Shown here one piece after another: positions 6,454-14,051 of a DNA stretch of 32,714 nt. The notes beneath the pieces are model-generated. The model was given only the letters and a program-made list of their open reading frames with translations. It searched no databases and was not told the DNA's origin. The DNA is from Levilactobacillus namurensis DSM 19117. GTDB lineage: Bacteria > Bacillota > Bacilli > Lactobacillales > Lactobacillaceae. A program made the position numbers and the translations under genes. Numbering within the stretch: position 1 is the stretch's first letter; every line of letters starts with the position of its first letter. The DNA is taken from contig NZ_AZDT01000003.1 of NCBI RefSeq assembly GCF_001434785.1, positions 1-32,714 on the forward strand. The letters are read 5' to 3'.

Positions 6454-8517
6454 ATGGCAATTTTTCACATGAGTTTTCAAAATATTAGTGCTGGTAAAGG
6501 ACGTAGTGCCATTGCTGGAGCTGCTTATCGAAGTGGTGAAAAGTTATTCGATCAAAAAGAAGGTCGAAGCTATTTTTATGCTCGGTCAGTCATGCCAGAA
6601 AGCTTTATTTTGACACCAAAGAATGCGCCAGCATGGGCGAGTGATAGAGAAAAATTATGGAATGAAGTCGAAAGAAAAGATCGGCGAGCAAATTCACGCT
6701 ATGCAAAAGAGTTTAACGTGGCTTTACCAGTTGAATTAAGTGAAGATGAACAGAAAGAATTATTGAAAAAATATGTACAAGAAAATTTTGTTGATGAGGG
6801 TATGGTTGCCGACGTAGCAATTCATAGAGATCACCTAGATAATCCGCACGCTCATGTTATGCTAACTAATCGTCCATTTAATCCAGACGGAACATGGGGA
6901 TTGAAAAGTAAAAGAGAAAATATATTAGATGAAAATGGGAACAAGACTTATACAGGAAATAGTCGTTTTCCAAGATCAAGAAAGGTGTGGCTAGTTGATT
7001 GGGATAAAAAAGAAAAAATAACTGAATGGCGGCACAATTGGGCGGTTAGTGTCAATCAAGTTTTAGAGCAAAAAAATATTCCCGATCGGATCAGCGAAAA
7101 ATCATTTATCGAGGAGGGAATAGATGATATCCCAATGCAACATGAGGGAATCAATAGTAAGCGGCATGAAAGAAAAGAATTTAACCAACAAGTTAAGGAC
7201 TATCGCAAGGCCAAAGCCAGTTATAAAAATAACCAAGAAAAAGTAATCAATAGAGGTCATTTAGATAGCCTAAGTAAACACTTCTCGTTTAATGAAAAAC
7301 GGGTAGTTAAAGAGTTAAGCCATGAACTGAAAACTTATATCAGTTTGGAGAACTTAGATGATAAGCGGCGCATGCTATTTAATTGGAAAAACAGCACCTT
7401 AATTAAACATGCGGTTGGTGAAGATGTGAATAAACAATTATTGACAATTAACCAACAAGAAAGCTCATTAAAAAAGGCAGATGAACTCTTAAATAAAGTG
7501 GTCGATCGTACTACGAAAAAACTTTATCCAGAGCTTAATTTTGAACAGACCACACAAGCTGAAAGACGAGAATTAATTAAGGAAACCGAAAGCGAGCAAA
7601 CAGTTTTCAAAGGCAGTGAATTAAACGAACGTTTAATGAATATTCGTGATGATTTATTGACCCAGCAATTATTGACCTTTACCAAGCGACCATACGTTGG
7701 TTTTAAGTTATTAATGCAACAAGAAAAAGAGGCCAAAATTGATCTGAAATATACGCTAATGATCCACTCTGATAGCTTAGAAAGCCTGGAACACGTCGAT
7801 CAAGGGTTACTAGAAAAGTATTCACCAGCAGAACAGCAAAAGATTACTCGAGCAGTCAAAGACCTACGGACAATCATGGCCGTTAAGCAAGTCATTCAAA
7901 CGCAATACCATGAAGTATTGAAAAGAGCCTTTCCCAAAGGTGATTTAGATGGATTGCCATTGATTAAACAGGAACAAGCCTATACAGCCGTGATGTACTA
8001 TGATCCTGTTTTAAAGCCATGTCAGGCCGAAACGATTGAACAGTGGCAAGCAAATCCACCACAGGTTTTCAGTACCCAAGAACATCAATTAGGGTTAGCT
8101 TATTTGTCGGGGCAGCTTAGCTTAGATCAGTTAGAAAATCATAACTTACAACGAGTTTTAAAGCATGACGGCACTAAACAACTCTTTTTAGGTGAATGTA
8201 AAGTCGATCCAACGATTAAGAACAGTCAGATTGAGAAAATCCAAAAACAGTTAAAAGGGCAACAAGCCAAGGACGACCAGTACAGAAAAGCAAATATCGG
8301 ACATTATCAACCACTGAACTACAAGCCAGTTAGTCCAGACTATTACTTAAAGACGGCCTTTAGTAACGCAATCATGACCGCCCTTTATGCCCGTGATGAA
8401 GATTACCAACGGCAAAAACAGGCGCAAGGTTTAAAGGAGACTGAGTGGGAAATGACGAAAAAGCAACGGCAACACCAAACTCGAAACCGGCATGAAGATG
8501 GGGGCATGCACTTGTAA
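6454..8517 (+). CDS. MobQ-family relaxase (MobA/TraA type)
   Basis: A 687-residue protein beginning at the ATG at 6454 after AAAGGTGG; an earlier GTG overlaps that site. The N-terminal third is a MobA/MobL relaxase domain: Y25 in the AAYRSGE segment is the likely nicking tyrosine, and H124-x-D-x4-P-H132-x-H134 is the metal-binding histidine motif. It should nick oriT at 6334-6344 and stay covalently bound to the 5' end during transfer. The remaining ~450 residues are helical and lack a visible helicase Walker box. No coupling protein or mating-pair genes are present, so the plasmid would be mobilizable but not self-transmissible. Confidence 0.9.
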   Translation: MAIFHMSFQNISAGKGRSAIAGAAYRSGEKLFDQKEGRSYFYARSVMPESFILTPKNAPAWASDREKLWNEVERKDRRANSRYAKEFNVALPVELSEDEQKELLKKYVQENFVDEGMVADVAIHRDHLDNPHAHVMLTNRPFNPDGTWGLKSKRENILDENGNKTYTGNSRFPRSRKVWLVDWDKKEKITEWRHNWAVSVNQVLEQKNIPDRISEKSFIEEGIDDIPMQHEGINSKRHERKEFNQQVKDYRKAKASYKNNQEKVINRGHLDSLSKHFSFNEKRVVKELSHELKTYISLENLDDKRRMLFNWKNSTLIKHAVGEDVNKQLLTINQQESSLKKADELLNKVVDRTTKKLYPELNFEQTTQAERRELIKETESEQTVFKGSELNERLMNIRDDLLTQQLLTFTKRPYVGFKLLMQQEKEAKIDLKYTLMIHSDSLESLEHVDQGLLEKYSPAEQQKITRAVKDLRTIMAVKQVIQTQYHEVLKRAFPKGDLDGLPLIKQEQAYTAVMYYDPVLKPCQAETIEQWQANPPQVFSTQEHQLGLAYLSGQLSLDQLENHNLQRVLKHDGTKQLFLGECKVDPTIKNSQIEKIQKQLKGQQAKDDQYRKANIGHYQPLNYKPVSPDYYLKTAFSNAIMTALYARDEDYQRQKQAQGLKETEWEMTKKQRQHQTRNRHEDGGMHL

Positions 8518-8529
8518 TCGGAATAAAAA

Positions 8530-8607
8530 ATGCACCGTTAAACCTGGTTAAAAGCGGCTGAACAAGGTAAAACAGAATTAGAACAAAAGCTGAATCATAA
8601 GGAGTGA
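8530..8607 (+). pseudogene. Short broken ORF between relaxase and topoisomerase genes
   Basis: From ATG at 8530 the frame reads MHR, then TAA, then TWLKAAEQGKTELEQKLNHK. The part after the stop is a plausible helical peptide, so this may be a small gene killed by a stop codon or deletion. It overlaps the ribosome-binding site of the next gene. Evidence is thin. Confidence 0.3.
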
Positions 8608-8613
8608 ACGAAC

Positions 8614-10637
8614 ATGACCACTGTTATCTTAGCTGAAAAGCCTAGTCAAGCCCGTTCATACGTCCAAGATTTTCAAAAGAGCATAAAAAGCAGGGTTACT
8701 ATACGGTTAGTGACCCTATTTTGCCCGAAAAATACAAAGTTGAAGTGTCAGCTAGTAAACAAGCATAATTCAGGATCGTTAAAGACCTGTTAACCAAAGC
8801 CGATACCATTATTGTTACCACCGATAGTGGTCGAGAAGGGTCAAATATCGCGTGGTCGATCATGAACCAAGCGCATATTGATGTTAAGTCGAAAATGATT
8901 AAGCGCCTTTGGTTGAATAGCCTAGAAAAAGACGCGATTATTACCGGCTTTAAAAATCTTGGTGATTGGCACAAAGACTATTTGGCTTATAAAGAAGCCC
9001 AAACCCGTCAAATTAGTGACTGGTTAATTGGTATGAATGGCAGTCCTTTATATACTTTGTTATTAAGACAAAACGGGGTACGCGGGGTGTATTCGATTGG
9101 TCGAGTACAGACGCCAACCTTATATATGGTCTATCAAAGAGACCAGGCAATCAAAAACTTTAAGCCGGAACCCTATTTTGAACTAAATGCGGAAATTTTA
9201 GCCAATCAGCAAAAATTCGTCGCAAAATTAGACCCCTATCAGCGGTTTAAAGATGAAACAGGGCTAATGACATTCATGCAAGCTAAACACGTTCAGAAAG
9301 GCTCACAGGGCGGTTTAATCAAGGACGTGCAAAAGCAGGCTAAAAAGAGTGCCAGTCCCCAACTATTCTCGCTATCCAGTCTGCAAAGTGCGATGAATAA
9401 ACGGTATCATGCCAGTGCCAGCCAAACCTTAGCGGCTATTCAAAGTTTATATGAAGCCAAGTTGTTGAGTTATCCCCGAACTGATTGTGCTTATATCACT
9501 AATGAAGAATTTGAGTATTTAGTGGCTAATCTGACGAAGTATCTGGGGTTAGTCTCTAAGCGAGTCGCTTTAACCAACACCACCCCGAATAAGCGCTATG
9601 TTAATGGAAAAAAGGTTGAAGAACACTACGCCATTATTATGACTAAAGTCGTGCCGACTAAAGATCAATTAGCTGCCTTGCCTAAATTGCAGCAACAGGT
9701 CTATGATTTGGTTTTAAGAACGACGTTAGCGATGTTTGCTGATCCGTATGAGTACGAGGAAACCACCATTATCACCCAAGTTGGTGACGCCAATTTTAAA
9801 GCAACCGGTAAGGTCCCAACTAAGCAGGGTTGGCAAGCTTTATTTGATGAAAACAAAGCCGACCAGCAAAAGGCAGCCACCCTACCGATCGTTCACCAAG
9901 GCGACCAAGTTCAAGCAAATCTGCAAACACCGCAAAAAGAAACGCCCCCACCAGTACCGTTTACCGAAGGGACATTAATCACAGCCATGAAGACGGCCGG
10001 TAAAACACTTGATGATGAAGCAGCCCAAGCAATTCTCAAAGACGTGCAAGGAATTGGGACAAGTGCGACCCGGGCTAATGTGCTAGAAGTGTTAAAGAAA
10101 CGTGGCTATTTAGTTACTGAAAAGAACAATCTCCACGTCAGTGAAGCCGGAATTACTTTATGTAAAGCGGTTGAACTCGAACCCTTGCTAACTAGCCCAG
10201 AAATGACGGCTAAATGGGAGCAAGCGTTACAACAAATCAGTACCGAAGAACGTACCCCGGATAACTTTTTGAACCAAATCAAAAAGTTCGTGGCAAAGTT
10301 GATCGCTGATGTTTCCACGCAATTAACTGGCAGTGCAGCCATTAAGCAACAAATCAATCATCAGCAGCAAGCGCAAAAAGCCGCCGAAGTCTTCTTAGAA
10401 ACACCGCAAGCGACCGTTTTAAATAAACAGAAGTTTTACATTGTGAAGCCTAAGCAAGGCGAAGACTTTACCTTACCCAAGAAATGGAGCAGCAAAACCC
10501 TCGGTAAAACTGCAATCAAAGCCTTAGTCACCAAGGGTGAAACCAGTAAATTAAAGGGTTTCAAGAGCAAAAAAGGAAAGTCGTTTGACGCCAAGTTAAA
10601 GCTTGACGGCCATAAATTAAGTTTTGATTTTGATTAG
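8614..10637 (+). pseudogene. topB: Type IA topoisomerase (TopB/TraE-like), inactivated
   Basis: From ATG at 8614 (AAGGAG upstream) the product starts MTTVILAEKPSQARSYVQDF, the normal TopB N-terminus. A one-base loss in an A run near 8685-8689 shifts the frame. In the restored frame KKQGYYTVSDPILP runs straight into EKYKVEVSASKQA, which implies loss of about 35-40 codons of the Toprim region, then a stop at 8766 where CAA or CAG is expected. The Toprim motif DSDREG reads DSGREG. From 8862 the rest is open for 591 residues and includes the active-site region KLLSYPRTDCAYIT. Such topoisomerases travel with relaxase genes on lactobacillus plasmids. At least three independent lesions argue for an old pseudogene. 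Confidence 0.85.
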
Positions 10638-10683
10638 AAGCTGCCTACCGCCCTACACTACGTTCCGGTTGGTGAACCCGTCA

Positions 10684-10721
10684 TTTAGGTTCACTTTTAC
10701 AACCCTAAAAGTAAACCTAAA
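10684..10721. repeat. Long inverted repeat downstream of topB
   Basis: TTTAGGTTCACTTTTA (10684-10699) pairs with TAAAAGTAAACCTAAA (10706-10721) with a single mismatch and a six-base loop. There is no T tract after it on the plus strand. It lies 40 bp before the 56-residue gene and could be a weak terminator, an mRNA-stabilising element or a protein-binding site. Confidence 0.6.
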
Positions 10722-10759
10722 CAACGGGTGAGATTAGCAACGCAAAGGAGATCATAAAT

Positions 10760-10930
10760 ATGGATAACGAATTAACAGTCATTGGGAGTGAATTACCGGT
10801 TTTGCAGACTAAAGGAACCTACAAATATTTAAAAGAAATTACTGGAAATGGGGCTTATTATCAAGTGGCTTGGCAAAAATTAGCCGATGGCTACCTTGCC
10901 CTTTATGGCACGACCCCCGAGTGGGAATAA
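10760..10930 (+). CDS. Small plasmid protein of unknown function (56 aa)
   Basis: ATG at 10760 follows AAAGGAG with 10-base spacing. The 56-residue product begins MDNELTVIGSELPVLQTKG and ends in ALYGTTPEWE. It has a regular mix of hydrophobic and charged residues and no low-complexity stretches, so it looks like a genuine small folded protein. I recognise no family. It lies after the topB remnant in the same direction, suggesting it belonged to the mobilization module. A terminator follows at 11040. Confidence 0.6.
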   Translation: MDNELTVIGSELPVLQTKGTYKYLKEITGNGAYYQVAWQKLADGYLALYGTTPEWE

Positions 10931-11039
10931 AATGCAGGTATCACTTGAAGTGAAAATCTTGATTTGACGGCATTTCAGACGAAGTGAAACGGGTTGAAAT
11001 AGGTAGAATTTACTTGGTTTCCTGCCAAAATCCTGCCAC

Positions 11040-11090
11040 AAAAAGAGCCATATCTCAAGCAATCTGCTATGAGTATATGGCTCTTTTTGT
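11040..11090. terminator. Bidirectional terminator
   Basis: AAAAAGAGCCATATCTCA pairs with the arm TGAGTATATGGCTCTTTTT, with one small interruption. A and T tracts on the two sides allow use in both directions. It separates the mobilization region from the AAA+ operon and probably ends both. Confidence 0.85.
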
Positions 11091-11104
11091 GGGATCGGGC
11101 ACTA

Positions 11105-12250
11105 CTATTCATCTGAACTTGAGTTAACTGTTATTTGTTGCTCGAGCAACATGGTATATACGTCATTTTCGATAAATGAATTAAGCATGCGAACGTTTGA
11201 AAAAATCTGCAAATTTTCTTGATAGTGTTCTTTTAATTTTGAGGCGCTAATAAATTTCTGATCCTCAAGGGTGAGTTCTGACAGAATTCGCTTGAAGGCA
11301 TTTGAGATGACCGTGGAGATTTCCTCCTTGGTTAGTTTTTCAAATTTAATCTTTTGATCAATTCTTGAATATATTGGAAGGCCCACCGTGGATGCAATAG
11401 TTTCCTCATCGTTGAAATTAGACGTTAGGATGAATATGCAACTAGATACATCCACTTTGTAATTGATGTCCTCGAAAATACCCTCATCAAACATTTGATA
11501 AAATACGTTATATAAGCTAGGGGACACCTTGTCGAATTCATCGATTAGGACGATGTTTGATTCGCGCGATAGTAAGTCCCTAGCCATGGATGGCCGAGCA
11601 TGTTCATCACCGAAAACATATTTGAAGGCTTCTTCGGTTTGCATCATTGAAAACTGAATTCGTGTTAACTTACCATGGTAGAAGTTGCTAATATTCTTAG
11701 CTAATTCAGTTTTACCTACGCCAGAGGGTCCGTAGAACATCATGACAGTGGGCTTTTTCTGGTGATGGTATGCCGCTTTGTACAATCCTACGCACGATGC
11801 GTGTTTAGCATTGTTTTGTCCAATAACTTTTCCGGTTAGTAGCTGAGAGTAAAGTTTTGTGACCTCGGTCGTACTTGGAGAAAAATATGGCGACGTTACT
11901 TCAACAATCTCATCCTCATCAAAGTTGGATCTGATGGAGTATTCAACTCGTTTCGGAGGATTCTGAATATACAAGTTTTCGATGTCGTGGCCTAGTAGTA
12001 CAATATTCGAGAAATTTGAGATTACGTGTTCTGTGACCGATGCAAAGTCATCAGCAAAAATTACCACATTACCAATTTTATCGCGGCTAAATTCGGCATC
12101 TTTGTTGCCCATAGTATCGTTGGCGCGGACCGTTACATTATATTGACGAATCAGCTCCATAAATGGTGTGTAATTGTCCTCTACTTGATTTTGATTAAGT
12201 AGGGAGCGGAAATCTTTGCTCGATCCGTAGAATAGTTGAATATTTGCCAT
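11105..12250 (-). CDS. ClpB-type AAA+ ATPase with novel N-terminal region
   Basis: A 381-residue protein, second gene of a two-gene operon; its start overlaps the stop of the first gene by one base. Residues ~140-370 form an AAA_2 module like the second ring of ClpA/ClpB: Walker A GPSGVGKT at 174-181, Walker B IVLIDEFD at 233-240, sensor-1 in TSNFN around N278, a likely arginine finger at R296 (YSRIDQKIKF) and sensor-2-like SNVRML near 354. Residues 1-135 (start MANIQLFYGSSKDF) match no domain I know; they would carry target recognition. There is no ClpP-binding loop or protease domain. It probably remodels a protein partner, perhaps the co-encoded DUF6414-like protein. A phage-defence or stress role is inferred from the neighbouring toxin-antitoxin and R-M genes. 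Confidence 0.8.
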   Translation of the reverse strand: MANIQLFYGSSKDFRSLLNQNQVEDNYTPFMELIRQYNVTVRANDTMGNKDAEFSRDKIGNVVIFADDFASVTEHVISNFSNIVLLGHDIENLYIQNPPKRVEYSIRSNFDEDEIVEVTSPYFSPSTTEVTKLYSQLLTGKVIGQNNAKHASCVGLYKAAYHHQKKPTVMMFYGPSGVGKTELAKNISNFYHGKLTRIQFSMMQTEEAFKYVFGDEHARPSMARDLLSRESNIVLIDEFDKVSPSLYNVFYQMFDEGIFEDINYKVDVSSCIFILTSNFNDEETIASTVGLPIYSRIDQKIKFEKLTKEEISTVISNAFKRILSELTLEDQKFISASKLKEHYQENLQIFSNVRMLNSFIENDVYTMLLEQQITVNSSSDE

Positions 12251-13083
12251 TAGCGAACCCCCGCTAAAACGACATCGAAAACATCAAGCGATTTTTCGTC
12301 GTTAGAATCAGCATCCTGATGGGATTGAGCCTGCTTGGCTAAGCCGCTAAATCCGACTTCGGACTGCTGACTGTCAAGATTGAACTCTGTTTCAAAATCG
12401 AGTTGGGATAGCTTTGTTGTACCGACGTGAATAGCATACAGAACTAAGTTCATTTTAGGCAAATCCTGAATACGATAATTGTTCTTAAAAGCATCAATGT
12501 TAAAACGAAATACCTTTTGAGTGGTGATGGATTTACCAAATTTTGAATCAGTTTTTTCTCCGACCACTTCGTAGTAACCTTTAGAGTTTCGGATGCCACT
12601 GTTCATTTTTGAAATTGCCATGGTAATATCTGGATTGTCGAGCTGTTGATGTCCCTCCATCATCTCTGTTAGGGGCGCTATAGTTGCGAAGTAAGTCATT
12701 GAATCCTTCGGAATTGAGAGTGCGTAATCTTCCTTAATATCTAATAATGGCGTTCCCCGTTTTGATTCTGCGGACTCTAAGAAATCATAAAGCAAAGAAT
12801 TCTCAATGACGGTTCTGGCAATTTTACTTCCGTTGAGAGATCCATTTGCTCCCATCATTGAGTTGATGCCGGCGGATAAGCCAGAGATATGACTCACCAG
12901 TTTATTGACTCCGACATCTTCGTCTAGTTGTGCTTTTATGTCAGCATCTGCGCCAATTTTCCCAGTCATAGATCGAATTGTTTCCTCGGTTCTCGTCAGA
13001 TGTCCTTTTTGACGAACCTGTAATAAATCTACAGCGGAGGTTTCATCAAAGTAGATGATTTTTCGTGGCAGGCTTTTCTTCAT
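12250..13083 (-). CDS. DUF6414-like protein, partner of the AAA+ ATPase
   Basis: A 277-residue protein, first gene of the operon, with AAGGCGG before its ATG. The N-terminus KIIYFDETSAVDLLQVRQKG fits my memory of DUF6414 (a conserved YxDE then a leucine-rich helix). A Gly/Ser-rich stretch with ISGLSAGINSMMGANGSLNG around residues 67-86 leads into IARTVIENSLLYDFL, also typical of that family. The C-terminus LDVFDVVLAGVR closes the domain. No enzyme motif is visible. The glycine-rich amphipathic stretch could contact a membrane, but that is speculation. Tight coupling with a ClpB-like ATPase suggests a sensor or effector loaded or released by it. Confidence 0.65.
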   Translation of the reverse strand: MKKSLPRKIIYFDETSAVDLLQVRQKGHLTRTEETIRSMTGKIGADADIKAQLDEDVGVNKLVSHISGLSAGINSMMGANGSLNGSKIARTVIENSLLYDFLESAESKRGTPLLDIKEDYALSIPKDSMTYFATIAPLTEMMEGHQQLDNPDITMAISKMNSGIRNSKGYYEVVGEKTDSKFGKSITTQKVFRFNIDAFKNNYRIQDLPKMNLVLYAIHVGTTKLSQLDFETEFNLDSQQSEVGFSGLAKQAQSHQDADSNDEKSLDVFDVVLAGVR

Positions 13084-13126
13084 GTGTGTTCCGCCTTATC
13101 TATATAATTTTTATTGATTCATACGT

Positions 13127-13135
13127 ATTATAGCA
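13127..13135 (-). promoter_or_regulatory. Extended -10 promoter of the DUF6414/AAA+ operon
   Basis: On the minus strand TGCTATAAT is a perfect extended -10 box, 44 bp before the start codon. No good -35 hexamer is seen at the right distance, as allowed for extended -10 promoters. Confidence 0.6.
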
Positions 13136-13162
13136 GAGTAGAAGGCTTTTATGGTCGATTTT

Positions 13163-13176
13163 CGAACAAACGTTCC
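13163..13176. promoter_or_regulatory. LexA/SOS-box-like operator
   Basis: CGAACAAACGTTCC matches the Gram-positive LexA consensus CGAACRNRYGTTYG at 13 of 14 positions. It overlaps a second dyad, ACGTTC-CC-GAACGT (13170-13183). The box lies about 30 bp upstream of the -10 element of the DUF6414/AAA+ operon, where a -35 region would be approached. The toxin-antitoxin promoter is 80 bp away on the other side. The site could instead bind another regulator. Confidence 0.5.
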
Positions 13177-13256
13177 CGAACGTGGTGGTCTTTTAATTCA
13201 CTCATTTAGAGACTAAGAAGTTTTGAAATTTGGATTTTAGAAGCTGATAGCATATA

Positions 13257-13291
13257 TTGATACTGTGGCTCGCTAGGTGTATACTAAACAC
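13257..13291 (+). promoter_or_regulatory. Toxin-antitoxin promoter and probable autoregulatory operator
   Basis: TTGATA (13257-13262), a 17-bp spacer and TATACT (13280-13285) form a near-consensus sigma-A promoter. The -10 lies inside the dyad GTGTATACTAAACAC (13277-13291), a natural operator for the antitoxin. The predicted transcription start, about 7 bp after the -10, falls on the A of the toxin ATG. Confidence 0.7.
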
Positions 13292-13651
13292 ATGGAAAAT
13301 CCTAAGTTCGAGTTTTACACGCGTCCAAGTGGACACAATGAATTCCAAGAATTCTTAGATAGTTTGAAGCCAGTGGAAAAGCAGAAGCTGGTCACCGTCA
13401 TTGCCAAGACACAGAAATTTGGTTTACAAGTGGCGGCGCGCCAAATGTGGATCAGAAAAATATCAGATGGCATCTTTGAGCTTCGGACAACAGGATCGAA
13501 TATCCAGCGGGGCTTGTACTTTCACGTTGAAGGTCCGCGTTATGTGATTACGCATGGCTTCACGAAGAAGACCCAGAAGACGCCGGTGTCTGAACTTAAT
13601 CATGCCAAAGAACTCAGGACAGAATACTACGATAATTTGGGAGGTAAGTAA
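13292..13651 (+). CDS. HigB/RelE-type toxin
   Basis: A 119-residue protein from the ATG at 13292; a GTG 15 bases upstream lies in the promoter -10 region and cannot be the start. The fold pattern is that of RelE/HigB-type (phage-derived Gp49-like) toxins: FLDSLKPVEKQKLVTVIAK helices, then the strand IRKISDGIFELRTTGSNIQRGLYFHVEG and YVITHGFTKKTQKTP. ELR and the K-rich GFTKKTQKTP stretch match the mRNA-binding, ribosome-dependent nuclease surface. Toxin-first order with the Xre antitoxin one base downstream is the HigBA arrangement. Likely role is plasmid maintenance or phage defence. Confidence 0.85.
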   Translation: MENPKFEFYTRPSGHNEFQEFLDSLKPVEKQKLVTVIAKTQKFGLQVAARQMWIRKISDGIFELRTTGSNIQRGLYFHVEGPRYVITHGFTKKTQKTPVSELNHAKELRTEYYDNLGGK

Positions 13652-13652
13652 C

Positions 13653-13931
13653 ATGGCAAAGAACATTTCTTTTGACGATTATCTCGCTGAACAACTTAAG
13701 GACCCTGAATTCAAGGCAGGCTTTGATGCCGAATCTGCCAAACTTGAGAGCGCAGTGGCGTTGATGAGCGAGCGCGAACGCGCCGGTTTGACCCAACGGG
13801 AACTAGCCGAGCGGGCAGATGTGCCGCAATCAACGATTGCGCGCATCGAGCATGGCCAGAACACTAGCTTTGATACCATGAGCAAGATTGCCTTTGCACT
13901 GGGAAAGAAGCTCAAGGTTGAATTCACTTAG
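13653..13931 (+). CDS. HigA-type Xre-family antitoxin
   Basis: A 92-residue protein from the ATG at 13653, preceded by GGGAGGT within the toxin 3' end. Residues ~30-90 are a helix-turn-helix of the Cro/C1 type: LTQRELAERADVPQSTIARIEHGQNTSFDTMSKIAFALGKKLKVEF. The N-terminal SFDDYLAEQLKDPEFKAGFDAE segment is typical of HigA-like antitoxins that wrap the toxin. It should neutralise the toxin and repress the promoter at 13257-13291. A terminator follows at 13958. Confidence 0.9.
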   Translation: MAKNISFDDYLAEQLKDPEFKAGFDAESAKLESAVALMSERERAGLTQRELAERADVPQSTIARIEHGQNTSFDTMSKIAFALGKKLKVEFT

Positions 13932-13957
13932 AATATAGCGATGTCCCCATGTTTGTG

Positions 13958-13995
13958 AGCGTCAGTTTTCGGAACTTCGAGACTGGCGCTTTTCT
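13958..13995 (+). terminator. Terminator after the toxin-antitoxin pair
   Basis: AGCGTCAGT pairs with ACTGGCGCT, followed by TTTTCTTT. It separates the pair from the restriction-modification gene. Confidence 0.75.
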
Positions 13996-14051
13996 TTATA
14001 TGATTGATGCGTGATACTTGAAACATAATACTGACGAATCGAGGCTGTTTC

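Noticed and set aside
10880-11062. Minus-strand frame of 60 codons
   Set aside because: It overlaps the better-supported 56-residue gene and the bidirectional terminator.
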